64,000 nucleotides of DNA from Neodontobutis hainanensis (GCA_024349245.1 JALDNG010000548.1:1-64000); one strand, 5' to 3'; shown: positions 23,956 to 37,185, counted from the first letter of the stretch. Notes: generated from the letters alone by a model not told the origin. Numbers and translations: made by a program.

Positions 23956-24273
23956 TTATGTTTTTGTCATGATGATATTGAGTGAGCATATATCTATTAT
24001 TAGTTCATGCTTTGCTATAAAGTCTCGACCTATTATCATTTTTTGATTTGATTTTTCAACAACCTCAAAGTCCCAGTTGGTTTCCAGATCACTAATTTTT
24101 ATCAAAAGGTTGCATCGACCAAGTACTTTGATAAGTTCTCCTGTCACTGTGAATATTGTCGTATCTGATGGTGCTATTTCTTCTTGTACAGCAGATTCGT
24201 CGATAAGCGAGATGCATGATCCTATATCTTCAAGAGCTGCTATTTTTCCTGAGGGCAGGATAGTTACATTCAC
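23956..24273 (-). pseudogene. element 2 protease
   Basis: A 105-codon frame with ALEDIGSCISLIDESAV, a retropepsin active site in which D-T-G/D-S-G has become D-I-G, and later QKMIIGRDFIAKHELIIDI, the flap and C-terminal strand region. The Thr-to-Ile change next to the catalytic Asp probably inactivates it. Confidence 0.8.
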
Positions 24274-24356
24274 TTGTGGGCAACTTACAAAAGAAAAATA
24301 AGAAGAATAACAATAACGACGATTAAAATAATTTTTTGAAGTAGATCTAATGGATT

Positions 24357-25110
24357 TCAGTTTAAGACATATCGTTCTAACGTGACCTTAAGACGACAGT
24401 AGTTGTATATTACAAGGCTTTTCCATTCCCGTGTTTGATGACCAGCTGCTCCACATTTATCATATAATGTAGGAACTTTGGGATCACGTTTGTCTCTGTG
24501 TCTCAATTTCGCGAGTTTTTTCTCGATTGACTCAAGTCTATCATGTATTGACTTCTTTTGATAGCCTGTCTTGTGCATGATTACAGCAATATCCTGTTCC
24601 GGGTTTGAAAACGCCGTTACAACAGTCGCTACGTGTGTAGGGGCTAACATAATATCTGCCTTGATGCATAAATCGGTGAGGGATATGTCTCCAAACAATC
24701 TGAGCTTAGTAGCAATGGCCGATGGGAGAGATTGGAGGATGCGTTGTTTGATCATAAAGCTTTTATCTTCAAGGCTCAGTGACGGCATACTCTATGTTAA
24801 GTGAAGGTCCAATTCACGCGAAAAATCCTGGACCCTCTGTGCTGGACGTAATTTCGGGTTTGAGAATTTGACAAAATGAATGGATGTATCCCCCACGGGT
24901 TTGACTTCTTGGGAGATCCATTTCTAAAGAGCGTCCCATTTTTTTCCAGATTGAGGCATCTTGTAAACCTCTGATTTTGAATAAGCATCAAGCAAATGCT
25001 CATCAAAGAACGTTGGAACGATCAACGACTGTCTCTTTGTTTCCCAATTCTCCACTGTTGCTAAGGTCTCGAAACGAAGTATTAATAGCTTGACATTGGT
25101 TGTTCGAGAA
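24357..25110 (-). pseudogene. element 2 gag
   Basis: The main frame 24788-24357 starts MPSLSLEDKSFMIKQRILQS and has a helical capsid pattern. It ends in a degenerate zinc knuckle, YDKCGAAGHQTREW, where the first and last Cys of C-x2-C-x4-H-x4-C are Tyr and Trp. Upstream, frames around 25085-24830 read LATVENWETKRQS, FFDEHLLDAYSKSEVYK and KPVGDTSIHFVKFSNPK, the N-terminal part of gag, with two frame changes. The reading ends near 25110 where the inverted tail begins. Confidence 0.7.
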
Positions 25111-25149
25111 ATGACTGAGATTTTGATGTCAGATAAAGCAATCCCCTAG

Positions 25150-25725
25150 CCTCCACTAAATACATCCAGCAGAGATATCTTATGGTAAAAACATAAGACT
25201 TCCTATTGACATAGTTTTCTCGGAGCATCAAAGTGAAAACTCAAAGAACAACCAACACGAATATGTCCCAAAATTAAAGAATATCATGAAGGATATTCAT
25301 GGAAAAATTTCAGAAAACACAAACAAAAGTATCGAAGCAATGATAAGTTATAACGATAAAAATATGATGTCAACGTTTTACAATGTCGATGATTTTGTCC
25401 TAATAAAAAAAATATCTCGAGGAACATAAGAACCCATTTTCGAAAGTCCTTTCATAGTTGCCGCATAAAGACACCCTGTATATGGACTAACTTACCTTTA
25501 CGACTTAGACCGCCGAATAAAAAGTCATTTCAGCCGCTTAGTTCCCTTCAATCTATGGGAAGAAAATCCAAACATTGGTCAGCTGCCACCTCCGGTAACA
25601 GAACTAAGAAGATCGGAAATAATCGCACGGAATGCAGTCTTATGTCCAGTGGGAGGGAATAATATAGAATAACAGACATGCGGTAGATTGATTATTATTA
25701 ATGTCGTCCAATGATCAGACCATAA
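25150..25725 (+). mobile_element. inverted 3'-end fragment of a second gypsy copy
   Basis: The plus strand here repeats the minus-strand sequence of 21163-21750 with few differences. It covers the integrase C-terminal tail, the polypurine tract (gtgggagggaat at 25649) and the start of the 3' LTR, ending at 25725 at the same word as element 2 (gatcagaccataa). Shared words include aaagaatatcatgaaggata and aaaaatttcag. Stops differ from those in element 2 (for example a TAA after GGAACA), so the two copies decayed separately. The pair forms an inverted repeat of about 575 bp with a 3.4-kb loop. Confidence 0.9.
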
Positions 25726-25729
25726 CATG

Positions 25730-26480
25730 TCCCTTAAAAATTTTGTTTTTACTCAATAAAATCATAAATTATTTTGCCAAATCAAAATTTTTCGAATTTT
25801 ATGAGTTGAGTAAGTTATATTTTTAACATTCACAACACTTGAAATATTCTTTTCATTTAAAATTTACAAACATTAAATTCATCACAATAATAAAAAACTT
25901 TAAGTGTAAATCTTTTTTCTAATCTTTATAGTAAGATCCACTAGATATAAATAACATCGAGATTAATAGTTGATTTAAATATTTTAATATCTTATATTAT
26001 TTTATGAACAATCAACTTTTGATACTAATTTCATGTTCTTCGTCGTTTATGTGTTATTTAAAAGAAGGAATAAACAAACTGAAATTCAAAACCAATCTTG
26101 TGGTATTTTATATAATCAGTATGATTGAAAATTTTAATTTAATTTTCAAATAAAGCTCCAGTACTCAATAGCGTATTTAATATAACACCTCGTTTTATTC
26201 AATAAAATATCTTGTCTTCCACCCCCTATTTCGTATCAAGATCATTTTGAACTTGTTTCATTTCTCACTTCTTTGAAATATAATAATTTTACAAAAAATA
26301 TAAAAATAAATTTTAAATAATCATTTCATAAAGTTTTCTATTTTAAAAATTTAAATTACTCTTGTTTGATAAACATAATTATCATTTAGAATAAAATTGA
26401 AAAGTGTTTTGATAGATTTAAAAACAATTTATTCAAGAAAATACTGTTATTGGAACAAGTATTCTTTAAGTATGTAGAGG
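25730..26480. other. AT-rich intergenic DNA
   Basis: Stop-dense sequence beyond the inverted gypsy end. No gene or repeat seen. Confidence 0.5.
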
Positions 26481-26490
26481 GTAAATTATT

Positions 26491-26637
26491 ATGCCATGGG
26501 TTTCATCTCAAGAGTTGTCTTTGTATTCTCCAACTTTAGTCGCAGGAGATTTTATTTGTTTTCACATTATTTTACAAACCAGTCTTGATCATTTGAACAT
26601 GCTATCAAAAGAAACTACCCATAAGGTCAGATCATAA
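26491..26637 (+). CDS. short ORF, unknown
   Basis: A 48-codon ATG frame reading MPWVSSQELSLYSPTLVAG, then DFICFHIILQTSLDHLNML. Composition is more balanced than in its flanks. No family recognised. It could be a single short exon or a chance frame. Confidence 0.2.
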   Translation: MPWVSSQELSLYSPTLVAGDFICFHIILQTSLDHLNMLSKETTHKVRS

Positions 26638-26859
26638 AATGTATGATTCAGTTCAAGAATTATAATTAAATTTTGTATTTATATGATGAATAATTTCGAT
26701 TAAGGAGATGAAATATGTCAACGATTTCTTTGATAATTTATTTGTGTGAACAAGCATCACAAAATACACTTTAAATTGTATTTAACCGAAGTTAAACCTC
26801 CAAATAAATGAATTTAATCATGTTTTCATCCAGCAAAATTTTACACTTGAGATGTAAGA

Positions 26860-27102
26860 TTGTTCAAATATGTGTCTAATTTTATGAAATTTGACAGTTT
26901 AAAATTGGTTAATCCTTCATTACTCAATTTAATTATGCGTAGAATTTTGATTTTGAAAAAAATAGTTAAAATCGAGGCTAAAATTGATTTTATCTTTATT
27001 TTGTTGTGTTTGAATATCTTACTTTGGTTCATCAGGACAAGGCAAACTCCTGCGGATGTTTGTCAAAATGAGTTAGTTGCCAATTACTCTCCAGTCATGT
27101 GA
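26860..27102 (+). CDS. possible small membrane protein
   Basis: An 80-codon frame ending in a stop at 27100-27102. The first ATG after the in-frame start is near 26884 (MKFDSLKLVNPSL). A single hydrophobic segment IDFIFILLCLNILLWFI (about residues 48-64) is followed by a polar tail, RTRQTPADVCQNELVANYS, whose codon use is unlike AT noise. Might be a single-pass protein or the last exon of a spliced gene (a GT-AG interval could precede the tail). Not recognised. Confidence 0.25.
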   Translation: MFKYVSNFMKFDSLKLVNPSLLNLIMRRILILKKIVKIEAKIDFIFILLCLNILLWFIRTRQTPADVCQNELVANYSPVM

Positions 27103-27109
27103 AATCTAC

Positions 27110-28255
27110 ATTTTTGTTGAAGTATGATTGAAATTTATTCAGTAAAGTAATACTTGAAAAGAAGAGTTTAATATCGAGTTACTTCTGAGTCTTATTCAAT
27201 AAACGGCTCCATCAATTCTTAACAACCTAAACCAACCTTTCTTTCACGGCGTCACATATTATTATGTTTCGATAAAATTATTGTTAACTGATAACTATTA
27301 TGATTAAAAGACTGTAAAATATGCGTTTACCTTTTTATTCACCTTGACATATTTTCACCAAATATTTATCGTTATTTTTATAAAATTCTTCCAGTTATTT
27401 GAATTCATAATTTTACAAAAACAGACTTTGGAGTTTATTTATTTAAACATGAAGAGGTTATTTTGGTTCAATACCCTTAAAAAGCACCTCAAAGAATTAT
27501 ATATCCCTTCACTCCATTAAATATAATTTTCAATGATGTTTATTTACAATCAATCATATAAAAACTGAATTATATTTATTGAAAGGAAGTTTTTAATTTC
27601 GAAATGCAAAAAAAGTAATGATCAAATATTACAAATTATAATTCATTAAATTACAAAGAATAAATTTGAAAAAAACAAAATAGATAAGAGTCGAAACAAA
27701 TGGTAAAACCCAGGTTAGAAACCTGTAATTGTTAATGGCATAATAATGATATGAATCCCAAATTAGCTCTGAAATATTTAGTTATTTTATTTAACAATTT
27801 AATATTCAGCAATTTTTGGAAAGTCTATTTCCAGGTTGCAGAAAATGGATTTTGCAATTCTTTTGAGAGGATATTGATGTACTAATATGATAAAAGACGA
27901 TCATTTTGATGTTAAAGCGTCAAACGAGAATTCGTTAAAGGTGTACGATAAACAGGCAAAATGCAACTAATAAGTAATTGATATATCCTTACTCCAGATT
28001 CTGTAAAAAACGATAGTTAACATCGAGTCGTTTAAAACGACCATGAAAAAAGTAAATCTGATTATATGAACAGTAAAAAAGAGTTTTAATTGATAAAGAT
28101 AACCTAATGTCAGCCTTTAAAGGAAAGATACAACTTCTAAATGAAATCGAAAGAAGACTAATGCAGATCCCCTAAGGCACATGTAGTTTCTCGTAGTGTT
28201 AATATTCAAATGAAAATACCGTTTAAACTAAGTTTGAATAGTTTTTAAAATTTTA
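27110..28255. other. AT-rich intergenic DNA
   Basis: No readable gene. The portion after 27690 has a somewhat more mixed composition and may be unread remains of the gypsy fragment that follows. Confidence 0.4.
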
Positions 28256-28261
28256 GCTTTT

Positions 28262-28640
28262 TTGAACCTTTTAACATTCTTTGTCGTAATATTGACATTT
28301 GAATGTAAGCTTATGTTAACCAAACTTCGTGTAAGTTCCACGATTATTTTTGAATGGTTATTTTGTGTTTTTGAAGGAAATTTGCCAAACCTATTTTACT
28401 TGAGACACTTTAAAGAACTAAAACACCAGTCTTTGTATAAAGAGCCGAATAATAGACTTTTATCTCTTTTTGCTTCAATGGGAATTATTTAACATATTGA
28501 TATTATTCGTCCTTTAATTGGGACGATGCATTATCGCACCAGTACCAACAGGCTAATTGTTGTGATAAACAGATTCTTTAAAATTGCACAAACAAATTTC
28601 ATGCTGAAATATAGAAAAACAATTTATATGCCCGAGTTTA
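28262..28640 (+). mobile_element. integrase relic of a further gypsy-type element
   Basis: The frame ends KHQSLYKEPNNRLLSLFAS, then a stop, and resumes HIDIIRPLIG, then STNRLIVVINRFFKIAQ. This matches the order C-Q-K--P-----WHIDIIGPL ... VVIDRFSK of a gypsy integrase, with the first catalytic Asp kept in HIDI. Only this section is readable. It is a different family from elements 1 and 2, judging by the wording around the core. Confidence 0.45.
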
Positions 28641-28659
28641 AAAGTTAGACTAATTTTCA

Positions 28660-29100
28660 TAATTATTTCAATGACTGCAGTTTGACTTTTCTAACTTTCT
28701 TTGACATATCCTGGCGAATCTTAGACCTTTAAACTCCCTTAAAAAATGAGATTTCGACATATTCTCTCTAAACTTGATTCATAAATTTTATGTCAAAACA
28801 AAAATTATTATTAATTTGGATTCAGCACTCTTCATTTCTTTGATGAATTGGTTTGAAGATGCTTCTCTGACTCAAGTAAGTTCCGAATTTTCCTCTTTTT
28901 TGTTGAATGGTGTTACCTTTTATAAAATTTATGAACTGTGAATTTTATTGAAGATCAAGACTGAGTCGAACCTATCCGGGTGTCCTCTGGCAATAATTTT
29001 CGTGTTTGTAGATTCATCGACGGAGTTCTGCCTACTAGATTTCGCCGTTCGGGACGATACGTTCTGTTAATGGGGTTACAGTTTGTGTCATAAAATGATA
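28660..29100. other. GC-richer island, unassigned
   Basis: 28950-29090 is clearly less AT-rich than its flanks. The plus frame reads PLAIIFVFVDSSTEFCLLDF; a minus frame reads TVTPLTERIVPNGEI. Neither extends or is recognised. It might be retroelement debris linked to the relic at 28.5 kb. A ggttcgactc word (minus) recalls a tRNA B box, but no cloverleaf can be drawn. Confidence 0.25.
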
Positions 29101-29104
29101 ACTT

Positions 29105-32100
29105 TTTGAATGATTAAAATATAATTCTGATACATCATTCATGCAAATTCTTTTAAAAGTTGAACATGCTCTTTAAAATTAATCTCTTGTACCTAACGTA
29201 AAGCCAGCTTGAAATTGTAACAGTATAAATTTTGGAATTTGAGATAAAAATTCACTATCGTAAATATGTTGAAGATATTTTTACCTTTTTCATCTATACG
29301 ATATACAATTGTTTAAAATTATTTCAAAACGTTTTCTCCACAACTGCTTCTGCATTTTATCGTGTGAACTTTCGTAAACACGACAAATTTGACAAAACTT
29401 GAAATTTTTTTTGTTAAAATTGCGTTTTGTCCAATTACTCTGAAGAAAAACTTTGAAAAACGACTGATTAAATGTTGTGGCAAACTATCAAAGAACACTC
29501 AACAAATATGTCAACAACGAAATAATAAATGTCGAAACATTCAATAAATCTTGTTTTTTCACTCAATTACTTATACTTAGGAGAATCTTTGGGAAATTGA
29601 TTCTGTTATTTTCCACGGTTTCAAAACACAACATTGACATTTTGATAAATCCACAACTTCCTGTATTAGTTATTTGGTTTTTGACGTGTGATAAAAATAT
29701 ATCAATAAAGACTGTTCCTTTAACATCTAAATCAATTGTTTTTCATATGTATGATTATTCTTTTGGGTTCGTAACATCGTTTGTTATTCGCTAAACTAAA
29801 TATTTAATTATCCACGAAAACCCTCAACTTTTAATTTAACATTTACAATTGAGTCGAAACTTTAAAAATAAAATCATCTCTCTACTATTTCTCAAATAAG
29901 TTAAGATCAAAAGAAATCACATGAAAATATGTACTCCGTCTAATACTTGAAATTTGATACCTAATTTAATGATGAACAAAAGGTATTAATTAATCTATTT
30001 CTACCAAAATTGAAAACTATGGATGGCAATATGCAGTGAGCATATTTTTTTTGTTCGTTTTCATCGAAGGCAATATAAAAGTGAGGTTATCTAAGAAGAT
30101 AATACGCACTCGTTGTGTATAGTTGAGGGATGATAAAAATATTCACAAAAACCAAATATCATTGAAATTTAGAGAAAAAATAGAAATTTCAAGCTCAATT
30201 AAAATTTTTAAATTGAACTTCGACGTGGATAAGAATAAAAAATATTGAATGCGATGGACAATAAATACTTCGTACCAAATGAAAATTTTGTCGTTTGTTT
30301 TAAAAATTTAACCAAATTATTTTATGAATTGAAAAGCATTGTGTTTTAAGTAACCTAGTTCGATAAAAATTTTCGATTTTCACAAACTAGGCATATAAAG
30401 TAAACCGATTTCCCTCGAGATAAAATAAACACGGAAATAAGCGAGCATGCCCGTGGTAAAGTGTAATCTTAATTGATTTATTAATTCTTCACAGATTGCA
30501 TAAAAACATAAAACCTATAAAAATATTTTATCAAGCTAAATACCTTAAATTTCTGTGTTTCAACGGAAAATTATACTTGTCTAAAAAATTAATAAGGTTT
30601 GCATTCATATTTTTATGCCGTGATAGAATTATTAAAATATTTCGAAAGATATAATGAAGGTACAATTTAATATAAATTTATAAAAATAATATTGGTTAAC
30701 CTTGAGGGTAAAGTTGAAAACTATTTTATCCTAAATATTAGCTTTGATATTTTTCCAGCTTGGCCAAATGAACTGTTGGCAGGTAATTATAAATAACATA
30801 AACGTTAAAAATGAAGAATCTATGGCATACTATTCTTGAATTATGTCTATCACGAGGTTTCAAATTATCCAATACAAATCAAAGTTAGGCACGAATACTT
30901 CCTTCAATCAGAATTATTTTCATTATTTACTGGAAGCTAAAATTAAGAGAGCTGTAACAAAATTGATTTTAACTAAAATTTCGGTCAACGCTTTGAAGAA
31001 TTATTCATCGTGCCGAATAGGTGATATGACGTAGTAAACACAAATTCTTGTGAGTAAATAAAAAACCAAATTTTTTTCTGCAAGACATTATGTCAAAAAA
31101 TAAAATCATGCGGAGAACATTTGAGTATTTTCAGTGAAAAAATTAAAGGCAAGACTTAAGCAGTTTGATTTGTTAAAAGTCGGCAAGCTCTGCAGCATCC
31201 TTATACAAACACAGACGGAAACAACATTTTTATTTGATTAAAATTTGTTGATTTAAATTGATTTAATTCCATTTATCAAATGCAATCATGAAAAATAAAA
31301 AGTACCATTGGATCCTTGCGTTGAAATGTTAAATAAAATATTTAAAGAATTTCAATATGGCGTAAGATAGTTTTTCATCGTAAATCTATGCATCTTAGTG
31401 TTGATTATTTTTTATTTCAAAAATAGAAGAATAAACTAAGTCGACGGCAACATCTATAGGGTTAATAGATTTAAATAATATCTGAAAATTTATTCGTAAA
31501 TAGGATTTTTCTAATTTCAGCTCCACAGTGTGTTAGAAAATGTGATCGTTCGAACTCGTAGATTAGCTCGTTAAAATTAACTGCCGAGAAATTAAATTTT
31601 CATGTTGTATTAACTATTTCTAGTGAAAAAAAACAAATTAAATATTTTAAAATACAAATGAGGATACGTATAATTTTGTAACGTCTGCGCATAAACTGAA
31701 TGTTTTAAAAACTTGAATACTCATGAGATATAGTAGAATATTAAATTCTTCAAGCGATAAAATTGTACCAACATTTTTTTAAGGCTGAAGGAATATTAAA
31801 ATGGAGGCGAGTTAGCTCATGCGGAAAACAAATCCGAAAAGTTCTAACAATTTCTGTCCAAATATTTTGAAATCGGACATGCGCGCTCTTATTTTATCTG
31901 CTCACTCACGACTAATATTTTATCAAAAACGTACTTTATGTCAATCGAGTCTTCAAACTAACCCTATTTTTACAATATGGAAACGAAGTATTATTTTTGT
32001 TTACATTCTAAAAGATGATATTTTAGGACGGTTAACTTTTGAAGGATAAGGAAATGTTAAAAAATATGGCGACGCCTTAAGATTTGAGAGCAAAAATTGA

Positions 32101-35100
32101 AGGCAGATTCTCTACTAGACTCGGAAGTATTCATAAATTAGAATATGACTCAGTTTATGTGTCCAATTATCTCTTTTTCAACCAAAATTTGTCACAATCG
32201 ATCTAATCACCATACACCTTTTTTATATTGTAGGAGTGAATATTTTAAGTGGAGAAATCAAATATCTTTGGACTGCCATGGAAATATGGGTGATTCTGAA
32301 TCAGTAAATAAAACTGTGGAAATCTCTTACTTATCAAGTAAGGGAATGATTTCGTGTTGCGTTTTGAAACACAAAAAAATGAACATTTTATAATACGGTG
32401 TTAACTTGTGGACTCTGTAAAGTGCCTCAAAATATCATTCACACTAATTATGAATTTATTATATTTTAAAATAATTATTTTCTTAAATTAAAACAAAATA
32501 GAGGATAAAAATACATTCGTAATTTTCAAAAATATGATAACCCAAAGCTTTATGCAATTGAATAACCGAGTTTGAATTTTCACCTTCTTGTAAACTTGGA
32601 AACGTATCAATGGGACTCTCGGGTATAACTTCACCTGTGTACGTGTTCGTGTCACGTGATTTGTGATTTTAGTTTTCATTTGATTTTAAATTGGTAGCTT
32701 TTTGTGTTATATAATATGGATTAGATTTTTCATCATCAGTGAAATGATTAATCCTTTTACATAATAAGATTAGACACTGCTAGTCAATCGAAATCGCAGG
32801 TGAAAGTTAAAGTCACAGGCCGAGAAGTACAGGCACCTTCAGAGAATAAATTGGGCCATTTTGGAACGGAAAGATGTTTGTAAATCTTATACTCTTCGAT
32901 ATCCCGACAGGTATTTAAGTTAAGGATCTACAATTTTTTAAAGAAAGGCATACCACAGCCGTCGTGTGTACTATGAAGGAACATCCTCGTAGACGAATAA
33001 ATGGTGCCAAGATGCAACCCAAGCTTAATAAAAAAACTAGAAGGAGGTGTTGTTGCAAAATACATTTTTTAAGGCTTCTAAGAATAGAGCCAGAAATATG
33101 ATCTGTTTAAAAGTTAGCATTAGTTTGTTACAGAAAAGGTATAGAGAGCTAAATTTCATGTCAGAGTTAATTTGCCAAAAAATTTAACCAAAGCATATGT
33201 TACCGTTTTTGGTCATGCGTTCATGCAAAGGGATGTAAAACGATGATTCCAGAAAATACATATAAATTTATATTAATGATATCATGGAATATGAACACCA
33301 TGTGTGAAATTTGTTTTAAACACGCATTCGGTTCTATGAAATAGATTGAAAAATACGTTTATGAGAGCGTAACTGCTCAGTTAATACCATATGAGAGATT
33401 TTAAAATGGAACGAAAATTGCCGATTAGTTGAAATTATGCAAACAAATATCCGAAAAAAAACGAAATATCTTAAAATGTATATCAGATTTTAACGCAGAA
33501 CTGTTTATTATATGGTTGGTGTTTAGCATCGTGCAGAAACATAGACTTTTTAATGATGGAAGATTTGTTTGTTTAAGAAATGTGAAAAAAAAGGGAAAGT
33601 ACACACATATTTATAACTCATAAAATTCGTTCACAGGGATATACATCCAAGTAAGACAATGGGCACTACCTCAGACGGTTTTCTATGAAATTATAATTAT
33701 AGTTATCCTTTTCAATGATTAACCATCAAAGTGACAATTTCTCGCAATGTTATTCAAAGTTTTTCAAGCTAATCATTCTACAATGCAAATGCACACTGGT
33801 GTTCGATATTTATAAAAATGGGGTTTCTGTTAAGAGTATGATGGATGACCAATGAACAAGTAAACAAGAACTTTGTGGAATCCAGGAGAGACTTATCCTT
33901 GTGAGGAACATTTGAATGTCTCATTGAAATTTTTATGTTTTAAATTCGCTGAATTCTTGTTTAAAGAGGAACCCTTGCAATTTATAATCTGTAATAGACA
34001 AGCAATGAGATATTTGTTGGAAAATTCGAATATGTTCACATGAAATAATATAAAAAATTATGCCGTGATTTTTCCTCGCGTAGTTTAAGTTGACTCGGGT
34101 GCATGTGCTACAAGACCTACCCTCCGACCATTTATCAAATTTTGAAAAGAATTCACAATACTATTTAATAGGTATCACTGTTTAAGATGAAGACTAAGTC
34201 ATAAATTCATTTCATAAACAACTGAATATACATGGCTAAAAATGAAAGAAAAGACTTTTTTATTTTGGGCCTTTCCGTATTCTGTGCGAGAATTTTCTGA
34301 AAATGAATTTAGATTTTTTTGGATTAAGAATAAACAAGAATACGTAAAGATATGATTCAAAGTTTGAAGCATACTACCTATCTGTTTGCGAATGAATTCA
34401 TAACAATTAGGCAGATCAAGCAAAAGACAAAGGTTGTCTACAGACGGTTGAAAATAACATCTGAGCATGTTTTTCAACGGTCTATCTAGCTCGATATGAA
34501 ACGCTCTCTCATTTATCTTCAATAACTCAATTAACTTTGATACTTTTTTGTTTTAATTTTATTTCCCTAGTTTTTTTTCCATGACTATTCGTGTATGATA
34601 GACTTAAGTATTATAAAAAGTAAAAATGCACGATTTTTTATTCTCATATCTATAAGAGAGTTAAGTTAAAATTTATTCAAGGGAAAAGTAAACTAGTTAT
34701 TTGTAGTGTGAGCAAAATATTAAAATTATGATTTTAACATAAAATATTTTTTAATTTTGAAATAATGCTGGTATTATTCGGTATTTTGAAAGATTGCTTC
34801 ACACTATCACCTGGTTGAGTGGATGAATTTCGGCATGACCATGCAAATTAGTATTTGTTTTTTAACTGTCGTGGGTTGAAGAAGTTGATAAAGTACAAAG
34901 ACAATCAATTAAAATTAAATGAAATAAGATTGTGTAACATTGACTAAAATTTAAGACTGCTTCTCAATGAGGATAGTTTCAATTTATATCTACCCTAACA
35001 TATACGAGGAAAGGCGTTTATTTAATAGTGTATATTTGCAAAATAAGGCAATGAAAATATTTTTATGAGAATCGAAAATTCACATTGATGAGTATTTCTT

Positions 35101-35780
35101 TTGTTCGTCTAAATTTTTAGAATTTTCGGGAGATTTCGCTTTAGATCGATGAATTATGACGGTTTATAGCACGAATCTAACGATACATAAAATACATTTT
35201 TTCATAATTTCGCAACATACTTATTTAATTGTATTTTCTCTCTATTAGAATTTAATATTTTTATATATTTAAAGCGTCTATTGTTCATTTTCATGCTTAT
35301 GGGTGAAATAATTTTATTTAAATATATCAAGCATATTGTCAAAGTTAAGTAATTTCAAGACTGAAACCTAATTTCTTTATTCTTTGTAAATATGTTTGTA
35401 ATATGATCCGCATATAATCGACAAGAAACTATTTCAAGTTAATAAGAAAATCTGTAAAAATCAATATTAACTAATAGTATAACGGCTTTATTTAATTCTA
35501 AAAATATTAGATGATTTATTCAAATCGAATGAATACAATACTCTTAAAACGAGACTGTATTTAAACAACTTCTTTGATCATTTCCTCCATTATCGTCCCA
35601 TGTTGCATGTCAAATTTTTATTCGAAATTAAAACGATGCATAAAAATCATTTATGAATAAAAGTACAAAACAAAACCGAGTATACTATGAAACGAACTAG
35701 GCTTAATAAATAATGTTAGGGTTATAAAATCAATAGTTTTGAATAAAGTGGATCCAAATCATTATTAAAGAAAGCCTATT
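29105..35780. other. long AT-rich intergenic region with weak islands
   Basis: No gene can be supported. Open frames at 29477-29794, 30843-31034, 31819-32049, 32145-32393, 33429-33623 (all +) and 34522-34199 (-) match no known family. The stretch 32780-33120 is less AT-rich and may be transposon debris. At 34089-34115 a VDSGACA word recalls a retropepsin site but follows a stop and has no companion motif. Confidence 0.4.
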
Positions 35781-36087
35781 AAAGTGATTCAATGACAATT
35801 TAACATTGGATGACTTTCGCCTTTCTCCTTACGGCTACCTACGTAAATATAGAATTAGCTAAAATTAAAAGCAAGGAATGTATCATCAAAAGCGCAAAAA
35901 TATATTTGATATATCAACAATACAACACTATTTCCTGAGCAATTATAGTTTTAGAAAGCCTAATATTAATATGCGATCTAGCGATTCCAAAGAAGACAAA
36001 AAGCTTCATTCAAAAGAACAGATTTTCACAAAAGATTACCTTAAAAACGTAGCCTACCAGAGTGTACATAATTTAACATCACAATGA
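35780..36087 (+). CDS. coding-like block, unknown
   Basis: The ORF 35878-36087 (69 codons) starts MYHQKRKNIFDISTIQHYF and has a polar tail, MRSSDSKEDKKLHSKEQIF, ending HNLTSQ. Just upstream another frame reads TLDDFRLSPYGYL and meets gtaaatatagaattag, a 16-nt GT-AG interval. Both pieces look coding but I could not join them in one frame. Product unknown; possibly the last exons of a spliced gene. Confidence 0.3.
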
Positions 36088-36094
36088 AATAGCA

Positions 36095-37185
36095 CTCGAA
36101 CTCTTTAAAAGTTAACAAATTTTAGAAATTCAAGGATTTCAATACTCCATTTTTTACTATATGAATAGCATACCCAATCAACTTTTATTTACATGGGTAT
36201 ATCCATGACAAAAGTTCAACCGTTTTTCCGAAACAATTATGATTTGTTTAAGAGCATGCGTTTATATTTATGAGTTAGTTGAAAATGAATTTTCTTCTCA
36301 ATTAAACTAACTTTAATTTTGTTATTTTAAGATACTAGATCATCAAATATTTATGACAAATTGAAGCATTTTTAGTAAAAACCGTTAAAATTAACTGTAT
36401 TACACTTATATTTCCCCCAATAGTCTAAAAATAGCAACAAATTTTTCCACTGTTCAATATGAAATGTTTGTGAAAATACCTTTAATATGCTTTCTAAATT
36501 AGAACATGACTGAAAATATGACCAAAATTTTTATTCAGTATTTCCTTTTTTAAAGCGATTATATTGTAGAATATGAAGGAAGTATCTGAGTTTCTCAAGA
36601 TTAAAAAAAGTTAATTTTCACACGAGGTCAACTTTTAACTCACCAACTTCAAAACTATTTTGTGAATGGATGGGCTTAATTTCTAAAAACAAAATATCAA
36701 ATATTTTGCTGAGAATAAAAACGAGGAAGCAAGAATAACAAAAAAATAAAGAGATAAAAAATAAATTAAGTTGATCAAAAGACTAGCTAAACTGATAAAA
36801 CATTAAAGATTTCGATCAAAATGTACATATTATAATTAACATGCGCAGTACTCAAAACTAAAAATCCGCACATATGGTATTTCCTTAAAAGCTTAACCAA
36901 TAAATTTTTAAAGTAAATTTTTTCTCAAAGTTGTTACAAAATTTGTATTTACGAAATGGCGGTCGTGATAGTCTTTGCTATCGACAATCATAACATCGTG
37001 CTAGTGAAAAATTACTCATTGTAACCATAAAATTCTAACTAATTAGACAGTGATCATTTAATTGAGGTCTCGTTATCTTTTAAATCACATTTATTTGGTT
37101 TTATATTTATAAATGTGGTATGGAAAAATCTAGGATGCAGATTAAAAATATTATCAGCCATCTTTGTTTGCATGTATATTGGTGT
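36095..37185. other. AT-rich intergenic DNA upstream of U1-70K
   Basis: No gene seen. The minus frame at 37251-37054 is the shadow of the first U1-70K exon. No clear TATA box lies just upstream of 37191. Confidence 0.5.

Larger units (their letters stand above)
21163..25110 (-). mobile_element. gypsy element 2, 5'-truncated
   Basis: A Ty3/gypsy retroelement on the minus strand with gag, protease, RT, RNase H and integrase in order from 25110 down to 21339, followed by a polypurine tract and the start of a 3' LTR. There is no 5' LTR. Upstream of gag the sequence turns directly into an inverted copy of the element's own 3' end (25150-25725). All domains carry a few frameshifts or stops but read over 100-230 codons at a time, so this insertion is younger than element 1. 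GC is visibly higher than in the surroundings. It cannot encode an active set of enzymes (see the domain entries). Confidence 0.9.

Noticed and set aside
28965..28990. tRNA B-box-like word ggttcgactc on the minus strand
   Set aside because: No A box at the right distance and no cloverleaf can be drawn.
31540..31575. Second B-box-like word cgttcgaactcg
   Set aside because: No acceptor stem or A box; isolated match.
34089..34115. VDSGACA, a possible retropepsin site
   Set aside because: Directly preceded by a stop in frame and without any other retroelement domain nearby.
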